A DNA stretch of 64,000 bases from Pseudomonadota bacterium (GCA_021801025.1 JAJYYK010000003.1:184684-248683); one strand, 5' to 3'. Counted from the stretch's first letter, positions 1-9,245 are shown. Notes: generated by a model not told the origin, from the letters alone. Translations and numbers: made by a program.

Positions 1-458
1 ATTTTCGTGGCATTTCCGCTGTTTGGCTGCAGGTTCCCAACAATGCGCTCGTCCATGATCATGGTGTTGGTGATCGCGGTGGAGGTAGTCTGCAACAGCA
101 CCTGAGCGAGCGGGTAGTAGCCGGATGGTATCGCAGGCGGTGATGGGGAGGCGGATTCTGTTCCGGTGACCGTCAGGATTGCGCCATTCGCGGGATTGAT
201 CACGATCCGGTCGATACGCGGATTCGACACCGGTGCTGTCACCGTGCCGGTCGACTGCGCGGCAACCGGAGTGAGCACACCACCACCGAACACTGTGCCG
301 ACATCGACCGCCACCGTCATGTTGGGTGTCGCCTGCGCGTGTGGCGCGAAGGGCGCTGCGAGTTTGGCCATGACGGAGACATCCCCATCGATGGCCGCCT
401 TATAACTCGTGGCGTCCTGTGTCGTGAAATCGGTTTGCAGGAAGGTTGCAACGGTCAT
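1..458 (-). CDS. Phage tail appendage/fibre-like protein, 3' end outside window
   Basis: The frame is open from an ATG at 456-458 to the left edge, about 152 codons, so the gene is partial. An AGGA motif sits just upstream of the start. It begins MTVATFLQTDFTTQD and contains the stretch NPRIDRIVINPANG followed by VTGTE, then YYPLAQVLLQTT and TMIMDERIVGN. This arrangement is seen in small beta-rich structural proteins at the tail tip or fibres of siphophages; that assignment is from recall of the pattern, not a search. It directly follows the tail tip gene with a 10-nt gap, so it is probably the next gene of the tail operon. Its C-terminal half is not visible, so it could still carry a receptor-binding or enzymatic domain. 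Confidence 0.6.
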   Translation of the reverse strand, partial: MTVATFLQTDFTTQDATSYKAAIDGDVSVMAKLAAPFAPHAQATPNMTVAVDVGTVFGGGVLTPVAAQSTGTVTAPVSNPRIDRIVINPANGAILTVTGTESASPSPPAIPSGYYPLAQVLLQTTSTAITNTMIMDERIVGNLQPNSGNATK

Positions 459-468
459 GGATTTTTCC

Positions 469-3135
469 TCACATGTCGAGAGTGACGTTGAATTCGGCCA
501 GGCACGGCGTACCGATCGATGTGTCAATGATGGTTTTTACCTTGATGAATCTTGCTGTCACGGTGCCGTTGCTCCACTGGCTGTAACCTGTGTATGTCAC
601 ACCATCGAGACTCGTGTTGATCCAGAGTTGCGGCTGCGACACGCCGCCTGGGATCGGCAGCGTGCCGGCAAACGCGGCCCAGGCACGCACGGTCTTGACT
701 GATCCCAGATCGAGAGTTTGTCCAGACTCGAACGCGCAGATGGGGAATGGGTTGGAAACTTGCGCATCGAAGGTGTCCCAAACATCGTCGACCGTCGGAT
801 TTTGCCCTTGCGGGATGATCTTGCCCGTCCAATGCTCGACCACGCCACTTAAGGTGCCACGCCACTCTGGCGCGCAGTCGAGTGCTATCTGCACGGTCTG
901 GGTGTTGGTGACGGTAAAATCCAGGACCGCTGGTGTCGAGTAATTTCCTCCTGAATCCTGCGCCGCCAGCAGGAAGACCCATGAACCAGGCACCACCTGC
1001 GATGACGCATAGGATATCTGAGTGATGGAGGTTGCAATCAGCATACCGTCGTCCCATTCGGCGGCATTGCCCTGCGGCACGTAGCGCAACTCATACCGAG
1101 CGCCTGTCATGCTGGATCCGATCCAGCTAAAGTTCACCGTCATACCACTTTGCGCGATGGTAAGACCAGATGGTGCGGGCGGTACGCTCAATTGCCCGCC
1201 GACGGTAAACGTCACCGCCGGTACCTGGGCGATGTCCTGAACGGCGACAGCCCCCGCATTGAACGCCACGAACTTGAAATACAGCGTTTTGCCCTGCAAT
1301 GCCGGGTCATACGGATAGCGAAACAGCGTTTTGTCACACAGGATGAAGCGTGAACCAATGGGGAGCGTGCTCTGGTCTGCGCTGTAGTACAGCCCGCGCA
1401 GCAAGGTATCGAGCGTGTATTGCGAGGTCGCTGTGAGCGTGGCATCCCGCCAGGCGATGAATTCATTACCCACCAGACTGAGCGTGCCATAAGTCAGCAA
1501 GGTGGCTTGATTGACGCTGGCAAGTGTGCCATTGCTGGCTCGCAGATCGACACTGAGCGTATTGCCGGTATCGAGCACACCCGGTGCAGCAGATGGCGCT
1601 TCCCCCAGATTTGTCGTGATGACACCACTTGTTGTGCTGCCATAAATGACGCCGATCGACTGGTATGTCACATCGTCATAGCTGAGATAAATCTGCGTCC
1701 CGGCATAAACCGGATCAAGATTGCTTACCGCCATCCAGATTTCGTTGCCACTTGCTGTGGCGGCAGGCGGCGCCAGAAATAGCACGGCCGACGACATGAT
1801 CGTGGGTGCCGTGCCCAGATTCGGGATGTAACCGGATCCGGACTGCACAGCGGAACTGACCGCACCACCATAAAACGCGGCGTTGTATTCTTCGGCAGTG
1901 ATGGTCAGTAGCCCCCCGGCATCTTCCTCGATGGTCGTGATCAGAACTGGCGTCTGGTTCAGGCCAAGCATCGAATCCGTGATTGTCACCACGTCCATCG
2001 GTTCTAGCAGGCAGAACTGCTGTGAGAGTTTGAACTGAAAGGTATTAAGGATATACAGTTCGCGCATCAGGATGTTTTGCGCGACCTGCTGCGCGAGTGC
2101 CGGCAGACAGATCGCGTGCAATGTCACCGTGGGTTTTGATCGCACGCCGTAAGTCTCGATGGCCGACTGGTCTGTCACGCGCGCGGGTGTTGGCGTATAT
2201 TCGTTGGCTCGATCAAGATATTCGACCGACACGTCGTTGTAAGCATCGGATCTGCGTTTGCGCGTGACGATGACGGGGTCTTCCGTTCCTGTCACGATGA
2301 AATCGTCATCGGTAAGGTTATAAACGGGTGGCGCTACCATGCCATACGGCATGATTTTTAGCATGCCCTCAGACCAAAATCCGACTGCATTTGCTATCGT
2401 CAACCAGTCAGTGATCCAGTCGTGTGCCGCGCGCTGTGTGTCCACCACGGGGCTGATATAGATGCCGTTATTGGCACACCAGGATCCCAAAGCGGCAGGT
2501 CTGACCAAAAACGTGGTCGGATACCAGGCGTTTGGATAGACTGCCAGCACGCCGTAATGCTGGTTATTCAAAAAATCGTTGATGACATCCGCCGGATTGG
2601 CATCTGATCCATTGCCTGGTATCGCACCTTCGACCTCAAACAGGTGGTTGCCCAACGACCCGTTGCTGCCCAGATCGTAATTGGCGAACGCGGCATACGC
2701 GCTGCCGGAATATCCCAGTGCCTCGGTCGGATGCGCCGAGGTGAGGTATCCCCACGGTGCCTGCGGATAGGTGCCGTTGAAGATGGTGAATCCTACCGCC
2801 GCCGGATTGGCGTAGGTCACATTGTTGCGCCAGATGCGCAATACACCGGGTAGCGACCCCTCGGCCAGCATGAAACAGACCGTGGCCGAATAGGTGTAGG
2901 TGGTGTTCGTGACCGAGCCGCCTCCGCCGCCACCCTTACCGCCCGTGCTTTGAGACGTCGTGTGCGCAATGGTTTTCCAGTCGGTGTAATACATGAGGGT
3001 GGGTGACACGCGCCCGGTGCCGTAAACAATTGGCACTGGCTGACTGTACCCGGACTGCTGTATTTGCAGACCGGCCAGGGTGGGCGTTTGCCACGCCGAA
3101 GGCTTGGGGCTGCTGCTACCGAATAATCCACTCAT
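469..3135 (-). CDS. Phage tail tip protein (Phage-tail_3 family, GTA-like)
   Basis: An 888-aa protein starting MSGLFGSSSPKPSAWQT. It has the N-terminal pattern GLQIQQSGYSQPVPIVYGTGRV followed by a Gly-rich loop (TGGKGGGGGGS), typical of the large tail-tip/hub proteins of GTA-like siphophages (Phage-tail_3). The middle (roughly residues 250-450) resembles a baseplate-hub fold with DLDRANEYTPTPARVTD-like character. The C-terminal third is beta-rich, with a fibronectin-III-like stretch (SVPPAPSGLTIAQSG) and a discoidin-like end. I chose the ATG at 3133-3135 over an upstream in-frame start at 3147 because it gives an ATGA overlap with the NlpC/P60 gene, as in the rest of this operon. It likely closes the tail tube and carries or touches the receptor-binding part. 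Confidence 0.85.
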   Translation of the reverse strand: MSGLFGSSSPKPSAWQTPTLAGLQIQQSGYSQPVPIVYGTGRVSPTLMYYTDWKTIAHTTSQSTGGKGGGGGGSVTNTTYTYSATVCFMLAEGSLPGVLRIWRNNVTYANPAAVGFTIFNGTYPQAPWGYLTSAHPTEALGYSGSAYAAFANYDLGSNGSLGNHLFEVEGAIPGNGSDANPADVINDFLNNQHYGVLAVYPNAWYPTTFLVRPAALGSWCANNGIYISPVVDTQRAAHDWITDWLTIANAVGFWSEGMLKIMPYGMVAPPVYNLTDDDFIVTGTEDPVIVTRKRRSDAYNDVSVEYLDRANEYTPTPARVTDQSAIETYGVRSKPTVTLHAICLPALAQQVAQNILMRELYILNTFQFKLSQQFCLLEPMDVVTITDSMLGLNQTPVLITTIEEDAGGLLTITAEEYNAAFYGGAVSSAVQSGSGYIPNLGTAPTIMSSAVLFLAPPAATASGNEIWMAVSNLDPVYAGTQIYLSYDDVTYQSIGVIYGSTTSGVITTNLGEAPSAAPGVLDTGNTLSVDLRASNGTLASVNQATLLTYGTLSLVGNEFIAWRDATLTATSQYTLDTLLRGLYYSADQSTLPIGSRFILCDKTLFRYPYDPALQGKTLYFKFVAFNAGAVAVQDIAQVPAVTFTVGGQLSVPPAPSGLTIAQSGMTVNFSWIGSSMTGARYELRYVPQGNAAEWDDGMLIATSITQISYASSQVVPGSWVFLLAAQDSGGNYSTPAVLDFTVTNTQTVQIALDCAPEWRGTLSGVVEHWTGKIIPQGQNPTVDDVWDTFDAQVSNPFPICAFESGQTLDLGSVKTVRAWAAFAGTLPIPGGVSQPQLWINTSLDGVTYTGYSQWSNGTVTARFIKVKTIIDTSIGTPCLAEFNVTLDM

Positions 3136-3581
3136 CGTGCACCCCATGGATCAAAGAAGCGCACCGGACGCTCTGCCAGCAAACTCTGCGTGGCGCAGCC
3201 TGTCACGACCATTTTTTCGGGCGCATAGGCGTGAATGATGTGGGGCCAGTTGGTGATGATCGCTGCATGGCTGTAAATTCTGCCGAACTTCCACAACGCT
3301 ATATTGCCGGTGTCATGCTGGTCTGTCTCGACCGCGTACTGGCACACGCCATTCAGATACGTCTCTTCATTACGGTGCAGCATGATATCTTGCGGATAAC
3401 GGGGGATGCTGATGGAAGCCGCATCCACCCCCATGCGCGCGAAGACGCCCGCGCGCGTATAAACTTCGACCATCAGCATCAGGCAATCCACACCAGCGCC
3501 CTTGACGCACGCGGCGTGGTGATACGGCGTGCCAAGCCAGCTTTGCAGTTCTGCTATTACATCTTTCCGGGTGCCATTCAT
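3132..3581 (-). CDS. NlpC/P60 family phage tail peptidase
   Basis: A 149-aa protein starting MNGTRKDVIAELQSWLGTPY. The catalytic Cys lies in GAGVDCLML and the His in GRIYSHAAIITNW, the Cys-His order of NlpC/P60 cell-wall peptidases. In phage tails this family (TIGR02219-like) opens peptidoglycan during DNA injection. A longer open frame reaches upstream to 3722 but overlaps the whole end of the preceding gene, so the ATG at 3579-3581 is preferred. It lies 1 nt after the DUF2163 gene and overlaps the tail tip gene by ATGA, so translation is probably coupled. Confidence 0.88.
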   Translation of the reverse strand: MNGTRKDVIAELQSWLGTPYHHAACVKGAGVDCLMLMVEVYTRAGVFARMGVDAASISIPRYPQDIMLHRNEETYLNGVCQYAVETDQHDTGNIALWKFGRIYSHAAIITNWPHIIHAYAPEKMVVTGCATQSLLAERPVRFFDPWGAR

Positions 3582-3582
3582 G

Positions 3583-4506
3583 TCACATGCTCGCGGTGGG
3601 CGCTGGAACAAACGGCCAGCCACGGAAATTGGCGAGATTGTTGAACGTATTGGCGCAGGTCGCCATCGTCTTGTCGCAGCCGGGAAATGCGGCGAAGTTG
3701 TCCCCAACGCCAGGTGCGACATTCAGCGGCGCCGTCAATGTAAATGTATTGATTCCGTTGGCCAGCGTGTGCTGTTTGACCGTGGTGGTAACACCCGTAT
3801 TGGCGCCGGAAGTAAACATGACAGTTCCATTTGTGAAATAGCCGGATGGCATGTTGAGACCCGTGCTGTTGATGACACCTGTCGTTGCGGAAGAAACGGA
3901 GTCATACGCTTGATACGATGTCTGATAGAGCGTGCATCCTGCATCGAACAGGTTATGGATGCAGCCGGGCATGAGCAGGTTGCGCGGCATGTCGAGATTC
4001 AGGAGTTCCAGTTGCGAACTCACCGTTAGCACCACTGCCGACCGGGAAGGCTTGACTTCCGACACGTTGCCGAAAAAAATGTTGACCACACCCGCCGACG
4101 TGTCGCCATAGGTCGGCATGAAGCAGCGGTCGATGCTGACCGTGGCACCATCGAAGCCGCCGTTGAGCGCGAATTGCGGGAATGGAACGCTGTCATTCAC
4201 AAGATCTGCATCACTGCCAAAGATCGATACATCCACCGTATCGACCGACATATCCGACGAACACTTGGTGCCGGTTCGTGACACCGCTGGATGCGTGCAC
4301 AGATAGGTGTTACTGTTGTAGATGAGCTTCTGGTCGGCGTCCGTGTAAAAAAGCTGAACCGGGGCTGGTGGCCCATAGCCATAGCCTCCATATCCGCCAG
4401 TCGAGGCACCCGGATCTGCCACGATGAGCGTAATGGTGTAAAGATCGGCGTACAGCAACTGGTGAGAGGCGAGCAGCGATTGGGTGAGAGGGGATGCCTG
4501 TTTCAC
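3583..4506 (-). CDS. Phage tail protein, DUF2163 / BR0599 family
   Basis: A 307-aa protein. The C-terminus, FAAFPGCDKTMATCANTF followed by NNLANFRGWPFVPAP, is the hallmark of the BR0599-type phage tail family (TIGR02218). In GTA-like tails it is a hub protein between the distal tail protein and the NlpC/P60 peptidase. An internal Cys pair (GCIHNLFDAGCTLY) matches the family's conserved cysteines. An unusual Gly/Tyr run near residue 35 (GGYGGYGYG) may be a flexible insertion. Gene order DUF2460-DUF2163-NlpC-tail tip is the classical quartet. Confidence 0.88.
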   Translation of the reverse strand: MKQASPLTQSLLASHQLLYADLYTITLIVADPGASTGGYGGYGYGPPAPVQLFYTDADQKLIYNSNTYLCTHPAVSRTGTKCSSDMSVDTVDVSIFGSDADLVNDSVPFPQFALNGGFDGATVSIDRCFMPTYGDTSAGVVNIFFGNVSEVKPSRSAVVLTVSSQLELLNLDMPRNLLMPGCIHNLFDAGCTLYQTSYQAYDSVSSATTGVINSTGLNMPSGYFTNGTVMFTSGANTGVTTTVKQHTLANGINTFTLTAPLNVAPGVGDNFAAFPGCDKTMATCANTFNNLANFRGWPFVPAPTASM

Positions 4507-4510
4507 GTTT

Positions 4511-5146
4511 TCATACCTTGTTCAATGGGCTGCCGACAAAGGACAGTTGCTTGAGTTCGTATAGCTGATACATGAACTGGCTGAAATCCGCGTGATCATC
4601 CACAAATCGCACCCGATAAAAAAACGATCCCGTCCAGGTCAGTACCGCACCGGCGGCAGGCGCGGTTGCAAATGAAACCAGGCCATTGACGATGGAAAAC
4701 GCTGTCGGCGCTTGCAGCGTGCCGCCCACAACAATCTGCGGTGTGCCGTTCAGGTTCTGTACCGGTTCGACAAAACCGCCATAGGTTCGTGTGATCTGAA
4801 ATGATGGTGTCGCACCATCGCCGGTGGCGAATGACTGGTTGACGACTGCGTTGTCGGATGGGTCCGAGTAGCAGAAGGCCGAGAAGCTGCCCATCTGCTG
4901 CAGGAAGAACCCGAGCAGGGTCTTGAGTTCGGCATAGGCGCCATCGCGCAGGAACTCGTAAGAGAGCGTGAATGTCCAGAGCGGGTACTGCATGCGCGCG
5001 GCGCGAATCTCGTAACCCGATACGGCGCGGTGGGTAACCGTGTTGAACTGCGGCGACTTCTGCACGCCCCACTGGATGCCGGGCAACGTCGGAAAGAGCG
5101 CGCCACACCCTGCCGGGGATGGTGGTGTCACGATGGCAATGCTCAT
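4511..5146 (-). CDS. Distal tail protein, DUF2460 (TIGR02217) family
   Basis: A 211-aa protein with the family pattern FPTLPGIQWGVQKSPQFNT and LSYEFLRDGAYAELKTLLGF followed by FYRVRFVDDHADFSQF near the end. DUF2460 proteins form the distal tail ring joining the tube to the tip complex. The ATG overlaps the stop of the upstream glycosyltransferase by ATGA, so that foreign-looking gene is spliced exactly into the tail operon. Function is inferred from family and synteny; I am confident of the family. Confidence 0.88.
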   Translation of the reverse strand: MSIAIVTPPSPAGCGALFPTLPGIQWGVQKSPQFNTVTHRAVSGYEIRAARMQYPLWTFTLSYEFLRDGAYAELKTLLGFFLQQMGSFSAFCYSDPSDNAVVNQSFATGDGATPSFQITRTYGGFVEPVQNLNGTPQIVVGGTLQAPTAFSIVNGLVSFATAPAAGAVLTWTGSFFYRVRFVDDHADFSQFMYQLYELKQLSFVGSPLNKV

Positions 5147-6321
5147 GAATGGCCCGATGATGCTTTGTTGATGACGTCGATTACTGTGGCGATGGCCGTC
5201 TTTTGACTGAATCCTGCGTATTTCGCGGCGAAGTTCACTGCCGCATCCCGGAAAGAGTCGTCGTGCAACAAATGATGCATCGCATCGGCAACCACCATTC
5301 CGGCACGAACGGCAATACCTGCTCCCATCGCTTCCACGCGGGAAGCCATCATCTCATGCTCGGTGCACCCGGGACATAACAGCACCGGAACACCTGCCAG
5401 CAACGACAGGGTGATACTCCCCGATCCGGATGCAATGACAAGATCAGCACTGCCCAGCAAACCATCGAAGCAAACCTGCTGCCGGAACACGCGAATATCG
5501 GCATGAACGTACCGGATCGATCCTGCGTCGGGGAGCACGGCGATCACCTCGGCGCCGATCCCGCCCAGAACCCGCAGCACCTCGTCGATAAGCAAACCCA
5601 TCCCGCGCAGATACACCAGAACGCGGGGCTTGTTCGTGGTTCTCCAACTTGCCGCCATGCTGCCCGGCAACTCCTGCACCGGGCCGGCATAGAGGGCGCC
5701 CGACGGTCGCTCTGTGACGTGATCGAGTTCGGCAAAGGTGGCCAGTACGCAATGGGTGCCCTGATAGATTTGTGCCATTTGTTGCAATGGTGCACCGCCA
5801 AGCTGTTTCATGACGCGGTTGACGTTGTATACGATCAGACCTTCCGAGAACCTGCGTGCCGATTCATCCTGCGCGCCACCACCGCAAAACGAGGGCAGCA
5901 ACGCCACGTCCGGCGCAATCTCGAAGCCGCTGCCGAAGGCAACCGACGGGATTTTGGCGACGCGTGCGGCCAGGAGTACTGATGGCGCATAGTCGCTCAC
6001 CACGACGTCGATCTGGTGTTCGGTAAAGAGGTGCCGCCATCCAGTGATACGCTCCCGCAGAATCGCCGCATCGCCGAACCCGTCAGCAAAGAGGATTCCG
6101 GCATAGCCAGCCAGGTTGCGCGGCATCCGGGAAATCGCAGCACCCGTGGGAGCGGCAACACACTGAATATCGACCGAGGCGGAAAGAGACGACGAGATCG
6201 TCTCATCGCGCACCGCATACAGAACGTTGTGTCCCCCAGACTGCAATCGGCAAAGCACGGGGAGGTCGCGCGAAACGTGTCCCCAGTTGCCACCCAGTTC
6301 CCATGCCAGGAGAATGTTCAC
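5143..6321 (-). CDS. Glycosyltransferase (MurG/UGT-like, GT-B fold) inside the tail operon
   Basis: A 392-aa protein. The N-terminus MNILLAWELGGNWGHVSRDL is the Gly-rich, His-containing acceptor-side motif of GT-B nucleotide-sugar transferases. The C-terminal half has SADLVIASGSGSITLSLLAG and VPVLLCPGCTEHEMMASRVE, matching the donor-binding region of MurG/UGT-like enzymes. No membrane segment is visible, so it is probably cytoplasmic. It lies between the tape measure (4-nt gap) and DUF2460 (ATGA overlap), where tail phages normally have no enzyme. Substrate is unknown. It might glycosylate a tail or tail-tip protein, or modify host surface glycan. The family call is firm; the role is inference. 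Confidence 0.85.
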   Translation of the reverse strand: MNILLAWELGGNWGHVSRDLPVLCRLQSGGHNVLYAVRDETISSSLSASVDIQCVAAPTGAAISRMPRNLAGYAGILFADGFGDAAILRERITGWRHLFTEHQIDVVVSDYAPSVLLAARVAKIPSVAFGSGFEIAPDVALLPSFCGGGAQDESARRFSEGLIVYNVNRVMKQLGGAPLQQMAQIYQGTHCVLATFAELDHVTERPSGALYAGPVQELPGSMAASWRTTNKPRVLVYLRGMGLLIDEVLRVLGGIGAEVIAVLPDAGSIRYVHADIRVFRQQVCFDGLLGSADLVIASGSGSITLSLLAGVPVLLCPGCTEHEMMASRVEAMGAGIAVRAGMVVADAMHHLLHDDSFRDAAVNFAAKYAGFSQKTAIATVIDVINKASSGHS

Positions 6322-6325
6322 AGAT

Positions 6326-8710
6326 CTAGCGGGCCAGGGGCACGAAGTTGCGCCCCATCTGCCGCAGCATCGTTTGCAACTGGCTCATGGTGAAGGTGCT
6401 CGCCGGATTGCCGTGGATGTGGATCGGCGCGCCCGATCCGGATGAACCATTGCGAATCAGATCATCCAGCCCCTTGGACTTGTCCGCAGGCAGGATCGTC
6501 TCGTTCTTGTGCACGAAGTTCAACCGGTCAGACGGAATCTGCCAGTCACCCCCGGCAGAAGATGCAACACTGCTCGCAACGCCGGCCACAGTTGCCATCG
6601 CGGCGGGTGCGCTTGCTGCAGCCAATGCTGGTCCAACATACGGAATTCCGGACAACGCCGCCCACACACCGGAGAACACCTTGACGGCATCGTTCATGAT
6701 CGCCTTGATGATGGTTTCTGCCGAACTCAATAGTCCTGCCGAATTGGCAGAATCTTGAGCCGCCGAGCGTTCCTCGGTGCCGGTAATCGATGCCATCGTG
6801 CGCGTCATTTCATTTTCTGCCCAGGTCGTCACCATTTGGACGCCCATGTTGATGAACTCGCCCAGAATCGATTGCATCATGTTGCGCATGCCCTTTTGCC
6901 AAGTGGTCGTACCCATGATCATGCCTTTGACCGTGGTGTCGAAGGCCTGGCTCATGGACTTGAATACCGGATCCCATATGGACTGTGTTTGTTTTGCCGA
7001 CTGCGTCTGCATCGTTTGCAGTTGCAGCAGGTGCTGCTGCTGGATCTGTGCCAATTTGTCGAGTTGCTGCTGCAAGGCTGCCGGGTCGCTGTTCGGATCC
7101 CCCTGCATGAGTGCGATGCGTTTTTGCTGCGCATCGCGCTCGATCTGGTATTTCTGATCCTCGAACTGGTTTTTGAGTTTCAATAGTTCGTTTTGCGTAA
7201 TCTCGCCGGTCTTGAGTCGTTCTTCGGCTTTCTGTTTGTCGATGGCCACCGCGTTCAACGCCGTCTGTTCGTCGGAGTTGATCTGCTCAGAGGATAGTTT
7301 TTGCTGGTCGGACGCCGACTTCCTGAGCTCGGAAAGTTTTAATTGCGCAACCTTGCGTTCGATGGCGATGCGGTCATTGGCGGAAACATTGGTTTGGTCG
7401 AGAATCTTCTGCCAGTAGGCAATTTCCTGCTCCAGCGACATCTGGCGCAAATCATTCGTTTGCTGGTAGTAAATCTGCGCGTCGGCCAACTGCTGTTCGT
7501 AGACATTCATCTGTGACGCCTGATGTGCGGCGGCGTGATGGCGTGAGGCATGGTGGCGCGAATCTGCCGATCTGCCCATTCCCGTGTCTGAGCCGATGTG
7601 ACCCGACACAGCATCGTCACCGGATTCGCCGCCGATCGAGACTTCCGCTTGCGCGCCATGCAGGCTGGCGAAGAACTTGTCCTGTTTGGCCTGCAACATA
7701 TCCACGTCATGCGCCCAGTCCTGCCAGATGGTTTTGGCACTTATCGGATGCGCGATGGTTGCGGCAATTGCCCCCAGTGCATCGCCAAAGGCGTGCACCG
7801 TGTTGACGGCGGTGGTGATGACCTCGGTCGCCCCCAGGACGATCGCATTGAGCACTTCAACCGCACCGTGCAGCGCGCCGCCGTCCTTGGCCGAATCGAC
7901 GAACGCGATCGAGAGGGTTTTGAGTCCGGGAATGAGATCAGATCCGAGTTTCATGCTGGCAGCATGAGTGACCGCGCTAACCTCTTTGAATGTTGCTGCG
8001 GCTTTTTCACCTTTTTCGATGGCGTCAGCACCGAGCACTACGCCGAGTTCGCGCGCCTTGGCGCCCAAGTCATCAAGCCCGGCACTTCCCTGGTTCAAGG
8101 TCGGGATGAGATCAGCACCAGCGCGCCCGAACAGCATCTGCGCATTGGCCGATTTCGACGCATTATTGGCGGAATTGCGATAAGCATCGGCAATTTTCAT
8201 CAGGATTTCGTGCGGGCTGCTGTTCTTGACATCTTCCTGCGAGATGCCGACATCCTTGAACGCCGCCACCGCCGTTCGGCTGCCGTTTTTGGCCTGTGTG
8301 ATCATCATGGATAATTTACGCATGCCGGTCGTCATCGACTCCGAACTGGCACCGGTCGCCGTTGCCGCATAGCCCAATTCCTGCACCTGTGTCGTCGTCA
8401 TGCCGGTAATCTGCGCTGTGCGGCTGATTTTTTCTGCGGCTTCCGCAAAATCAGTCCCCATTTCGAGGATCTTGTCGCCGATGATACCCGCCATCGCAAA
8501 TTCGCCCAGGGTGGCAAAGGCATCCTGCATCGCGGCGATCTTCTTGTTGACCCCCTCCATCGACTCGAGAACACCCGCCATTGATTCCTTGACCTGGTGC
8601 TTGATCTCGGTCATGGAGGAGCCGACTTCCTTTTTTGCCTTCGCAAAATCCTCTGTCAGCCGCGCCACATTGGCCGCGATCTCGATCTCGAGTGACGCTA
8701 CCTTGCTCAT
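6326..8710 (-). CDS. Tail tape measure protein
   Basis: A 794-aa protein. The N-terminus is rich in short heptads (SLEIEIAANVARLTEDFAKA) and small hydrophobic stretches. Residues about 390-580 are Gln/Lys/Glu-rich coiled coil (repeated QQLDKLAQIQQQ type). The C-terminus has a hydrophobic segment with Ala/Gly runs and the typical ending DRLNFVHKNETILPADK. These are the features of siphophage tape measures, whose length sets tail length and which pass into the host with the DNA. The ATG overlaps the stop of the -1 frameshift extension of the chaperone gene (ATGA), the usual arrangement. At about 0.15 nm per residue the tail would be near 120 nm; this is inference. Confidence 0.92.
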   Translation of the reverse strand: MSKVASLEIEIAANVARLTEDFAKAKKEVGSSMTEIKHQVKESMAGVLESMEGVNKKIAAMQDAFATLGEFAMAGIIGDKILEMGTDFAEAAEKISRTAQITGMTTTQVQELGYAATATGASSESMTTGMRKLSMMITQAKNGSRTAVAAFKDVGISQEDVKNSSPHEILMKIADAYRNSANNASKSANAQMLFGRAGADLIPTLNQGSAGLDDLGAKARELGVVLGADAIEKGEKAAATFKEVSAVTHAASMKLGSDLIPGLKTLSIAFVDSAKDGGALHGAVEVLNAIVLGATEVITTAVNTVHAFGDALGAIAATIAHPISAKTIWQDWAHDVDMLQAKQDKFFASLHGAQAEVSIGGESGDDAVSGHIGSDTGMGRSADSRHHASRHHAAAHQASQMNVYEQQLADAQIYYQQTNDLRQMSLEQEIAYWQKILDQTNVSANDRIAIERKVAQLKLSELRKSASDQQKLSSEQINSDEQTALNAVAIDKQKAEERLKTGEITQNELLKLKNQFEDQKYQIERDAQQKRIALMQGDPNSDPAALQQQLDKLAQIQQQHLLQLQTMQTQSAKQTQSIWDPVFKSMSQAFDTTVKGMIMGTTTWQKGMRNMMQSILGEFINMGVQMVTTWAENEMTRTMASITGTEERSAAQDSANSAGLLSSAETIIKAIMNDAVKVFSGVWAALSGIPYVGPALAAASAPAAMATVAGVASSVASSAGGDWQIPSDRLNFVHKNETILPADKSKGLDDLIRNGSSGSGAPIHIHGNPASTFTMSQLQTMLRQMGRNFVPLAR

Positions 8711-9245
8711 ATTTTGCCTCCGATTCCACCGAAGATCGCGATCAGTTCGTCCACGTTGCTGTCCTGCCTTGCCGGTTTATCGTCATCGGCCGCGATCTCG
8801 ATGCCCAGATATGCCTGCACCATCTCGCGCACCGGCGGGTTTGTGTGCCAGTACCGGTTCATCTTGAGCAGTCTTGGGATGTCCATCTGACCATCGATGT
8901 ATTCCCACGACCAGCCGGTGCGGTCGATGATCAGGCAATAAATGAAATCCCAATCGACCGGTGCTGCAGTCGCGCCTACTTTTTTGCTTCGGCACCCGAG
9001 ACGTTCATCACGATGTTGAATGCCTCTTTCATGTTGGCCACGTTCAGGTAATCATTTTCCAGTTCGTCTTGCGTCAGATCGGGATAATTGCGTGTCAGTG
9101 CCGCATGAATGATCTCGGCCATGATGAGGATGGTGATAGGTGCCATACCTTCGAACACCTCGTGATACCGGCGCACGCAGGACAAGGGTGCAGGGGGCAC
9201 GATGAATTCGCGCCCGTTAAGCGTTATTTTTTTGCCGTCGACCAT
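8707..9245 (-). CDS. Tail assembly chaperone, long form made by -1 frameshift (G-T-like)
   Basis: This is the fusion of the 89-aa chaperone reading (9245 to 8979) with a second frame that has no start codon of its own. Slippage by -1 at the heptamer A AAA AAG (8985-8979) continues in frame for 90 codons (beginning VGATAAPVDWDFIYC) to a TGA at 8709-8707, overlapping the tape-measure ATG. The extension includes YLGIEIAADDDK and ends with IAIFGGIGGKI. Lambda gpG/gpGT-type chaperones work this way to load the tape measure. The frame, heptamer and gene position are all seen directly; actual frameshifting is inferred. Confidence 0.82.
8976..9245 (-). CDS. Tail assembly chaperone, short form (G-like)
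   Basis: An 89-aa protein starting MVDGKKITLNGREFIVPPA and ending VSGAEAKK before TAG at 8978-8976. I use the ATG at 9245 because GGAG lies 8 nt upstream; an in-frame TTG at 9260 would overlap the tail tube gene. The size, position between tail tube and tape measure, and slippery end identify it as the non-shifted product of the tail assembly chaperone pair. It probably binds the tape measure during tail assembly. Confidence 0.82.
   Translation of the reverse strand: MVDGKKITLNGREFIVPPAPLSCVRRYHEVFEGMAPITILIMAEIIHAALTRNYPDLTQDELENDYLNVANMKEAFNIVMNVSGAEAKK
8979..8985 (-). promoter_or_regulatory. Programmed -1 ribosomal frameshift slippery site A AAA AAG
   Basis: On the minus strand the codons GCA AAA AAG TAG give the canonical X XXY YYZ heptamer A AAA AAG, one of the strongest bacterial slippery sequences, directly before the zero-frame stop. 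The -1 frame is then open for exactly 90 codons to the tape-measure start. I did not identify a clear downstream pseudoknot by eye; the immediate stop codon itself can stimulate slippage. Confidence 0.8.

Noticed and set aside
3003..3644. 213-aa plus-strand ORF over the NlpC/tail tip junction
   Set aside because: Antisense to two well-supported phage tail genes; no family features. The same applies to the other long antisense frames in the tail region.
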